A DNA stretch of 64,000 bases, taken from contig CAYYPE010000006.1 in NCBI GenBank assembly GCA_964473465.1, positions 62,001 to 126,000 of the forward strand, in the 5' to 3' direction. The stretch's first letter is position 1, and every line of letters starts with the position of its first letter. A model generated the notes under the pieces. That model was not told the DNA's origin. It made no database searches and saw only the letters and a program-made list of their open reading frames with translations. Shown piece by piece: positions 62,899-64,000 of this stretch. The translations under genes were made by a program, and so were the position numbers. The DNA comes from CALHRB01 sp964473465. Its GTDB lineage: Bacteria; Bacteroidota; Ignavibacteria; Kapaibacteriales; UBA2268.

Positions 62899-64000
62899 AT
62901 GAAAGTTCTCACTACTATATTTTTTATAATAATTTTAAGTAATTTGACTTACTCAACAACATATTATGTTTCACCAAATGGCAATAACAATAACAACGGT
63001 CTAACTCCCGAGCAGTCTTTTGCAAGCCCGGGTTATGGCTCAAAAGCAATGTCATCTGGTGATACTCTGCTTATATTGTCAGGCGAGTATATAATGTCAA
63101 TTTATTATGATGATATGATTACTCCACCGGGTGGAATGAACAACAAATTTACTGTTATAAAGGGAATAGGCAACACCAAACCAAAGTTAAAGGGCAAAGG
63201 GGATAATGGTTCTGGTTTACTTGCTGCAATTGATCTTGGTGGAAATTCAAATATCCTGGTAGAAAATATTGAAATAACAAGTGTGATTGATAATCCTTAT
63301 TCTGGCGGCTTAAGAGATGGAATTCAGAATTTTACTTCAAACGATCAGGATAAAATTGAAAATATCATTTTACGTAATTTGTTAATTCACCATATTGAAG
63401 AAACAGCAATTAACCTCAATGGAAATTCAGAAAACATTATAATTAAAAATTGCCATTTGCATCACACTGGAGGAACTTTAATCAGCTCGGCTTATCATTC
63501 TTCAGGTTCTGGCTGGAAAAATGTACTGGTGGATAGCTGTATGCTGGAATATGCAGGTAAATATTTCAGGGGAAAAGAGCAAAACTCCGAATGGGATCGC
63601 CCCGATGGAATTGGAATAGAAATTTCTGAAGGACCTTTTGAAATCAGCAATTGTATCAGTCAGTTCAATTTAGGCGACGGCTTTGATTCAAAATCGAATA
63701 AAACATATATCCATCATTGTATTTCGGCAAATAATTTTGCTGATGGTATCAAACTATGGGGAGATAGCACAAGAGCAGAAAATTGTCTTGTCTATGGTAT
63801 TGGTGGAGGCAATCCCGAGGGCTCACCATGGGTGTCAATCATACTTGAGTGTGAAAAGGAAAATTATTATGCCGAATTAACCAATCTAACCATTCACGAT
63901 GGCTCTCCAAGAGGTCATTATCTCGGAACAATAAACTATGGACTTCAAAATAAATCAACAGTATTGATAAGAAATTGCCTTTTTCAGGGTATTTCTAATC
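62899..64000 (+). CDS. Secreted parallel beta-helix protein (3' partial)
   Basis: From the ATG at 62899 the frame stays open to the window end (367 codons). A signal peptide 'KVLTTIFFIIILSNLTYS' is followed by 'YYVSPNGNNNNNGLTPEQSF', the entry seen in right-handed beta-helix (pectate-lyase/NosD-like, Beta_helix) proteins. Repeated short strands with Asn/Cys ladders follow ('NIEITSVIDN', 'NIILRNLLIHHIEE', 'NIIIKNCHLHHTGG', 'ISNCISQFNLGDGFDSKS', 'RAENCLVYGIGGG'). Such proteins bind or cleave polysaccharides. No catalytic residues can be assigned from this part. The C-terminus, probably with a T9SS tail, lies beyond the window. Confidence 0.85.
   Translation, partial: MKVLTTIFFIIILSNLTYSTTYYVSPNGNNNNNGLTPEQSFASPGYGSKAMSSGDTLLILSGEYIMSIYYDDMITPPGGMNNKFTVIKGIGNTKPKLKGKGDNGSGLLAAIDLGGNSNILVENIEITSVIDNPYSGGLRDGIQNFTSNDQDKIENIILRNLLIHHIEETAINLNGNSENIIIKNCHLHHTGGTLISSAYHSSGSGWKNVLVDSCMLEYAGKYFRGKEQNSEWDRPDGIGIEISEGPFEISNCISQFNLGDGFDSKSNKTYIHHCISANNFADGIKLWGDSTRAENCLVYGIGGGNPEGSPWVSIILECEKENYYAELTNLTIHDGSPRGHYLGTINYGLQNKSTVLIRNCLFQGISN

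Noticed and set aside
1..64000. tRNA, rRNA, CRISPR arrays, insertion sequences or phage genes
   Set aside because: No cloverleaf-like gap, regularly spaced short repeats, transposase or phage motif was seen. Gaps are short, the largest being 251 bp.

Overview
The window is AT-rich DNA with short intergenic gaps. It comes from a bacterium of the Bacteroidota/Chlorobi/Ignavibacteria/Kapabacteria neighbourhood. Four things point there. (1) Many secreted proteins end in a type IX secretion (T9SS) C-terminal sorting domain of the 'YPNP...G.Y' type. (2) The primary sigma factor is short and lacks region 1.1. (3) Bacteroidota-like promoters occur (TTTG, about 20 bp, TAnnTTTG; clearest at 62845-62876). 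(4) Shine-Dalgarno sequences are sparse. A FlbD-type flagellar gene and an archaeal-type HMG-CoA synthase/thiolase/DUF35 set are unusual for classical Bacteroidia and favour a deep lineage such as Ignavibacteria or Kapabacteria; this placement is inference. I see no rRNA, tRNA, CRISPR array, insertion sequence or phage.

Layout. 1-2154 is the 3' end of a T9SS cargo gene. 2218-9615 (+) holds a ClpB-like protein lacking its second ATPase domain, a degenerate receiver/HD-GYP regulator overlapping flbD, an outer-membrane protein, an RsbW-like kinase and a large P-loop NTPase with a membrane hairpin. 9639-12195 (-) is rpoD-lipA-MBL hydrolase. 12320-18050 (-) is an operon-like run of OmpA-type protein, GT-C-like membrane protein, methyltransferase and S41 protease. 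18196-35543 is a surface-protein region with five T9SS cargo genes, a beta-barrel protein and a DUF1573 lipoprotein; two of the giants share a nearly identical C-terminal module. 35669-42386 (+) is dnaE, a small membrane protein, an outer-membrane protein, folD and an RluA-type synthase. 42383-49141 (-) carries an amidohydrolase, ferredoxin, two glycosyltransferases, a YCF48-like propeller protein, a YgbA-family protein and a VWA/OmpA lipoprotein. 49218-55873 has a TrmH-type methyltransferase, two divergent acyl-CoA dehydrogenases, an unrecognised helical protein and the HMGCS/thiolase/DUF35 trio. 55941-62771 is mostly housekeeping (glyS, rimM, trmD, mazG), with a FabI/FabL-like reductase, a third acyl-CoA dehydrogenase, a small lipoprotein and a CADD/TenA-like protein. 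A parallel beta-helix protein runs off the right edge (62899-64000).

The genes suggest a heterotroph with an elaborate T9SS-decorated surface and strong acyl-CoA metabolism. The least ordinary parts are the acyl-CoA dehydrogenase/unknown/HMGCS/thiolase/DUF35 gene set (51232-55873), whose DUF35 protein has lost all four zinc-ribbon cysteines; the RsbW-like/NTPase pair (6961-9615); the single-AAA ClpB; the pseudo-receiver/pseudo-HD-GYP protein coupled to flbD; and a terminator-like hairpin in the leader of the 21066 gene. Several start codons were chosen inside longer open frames and are explained where they occur.
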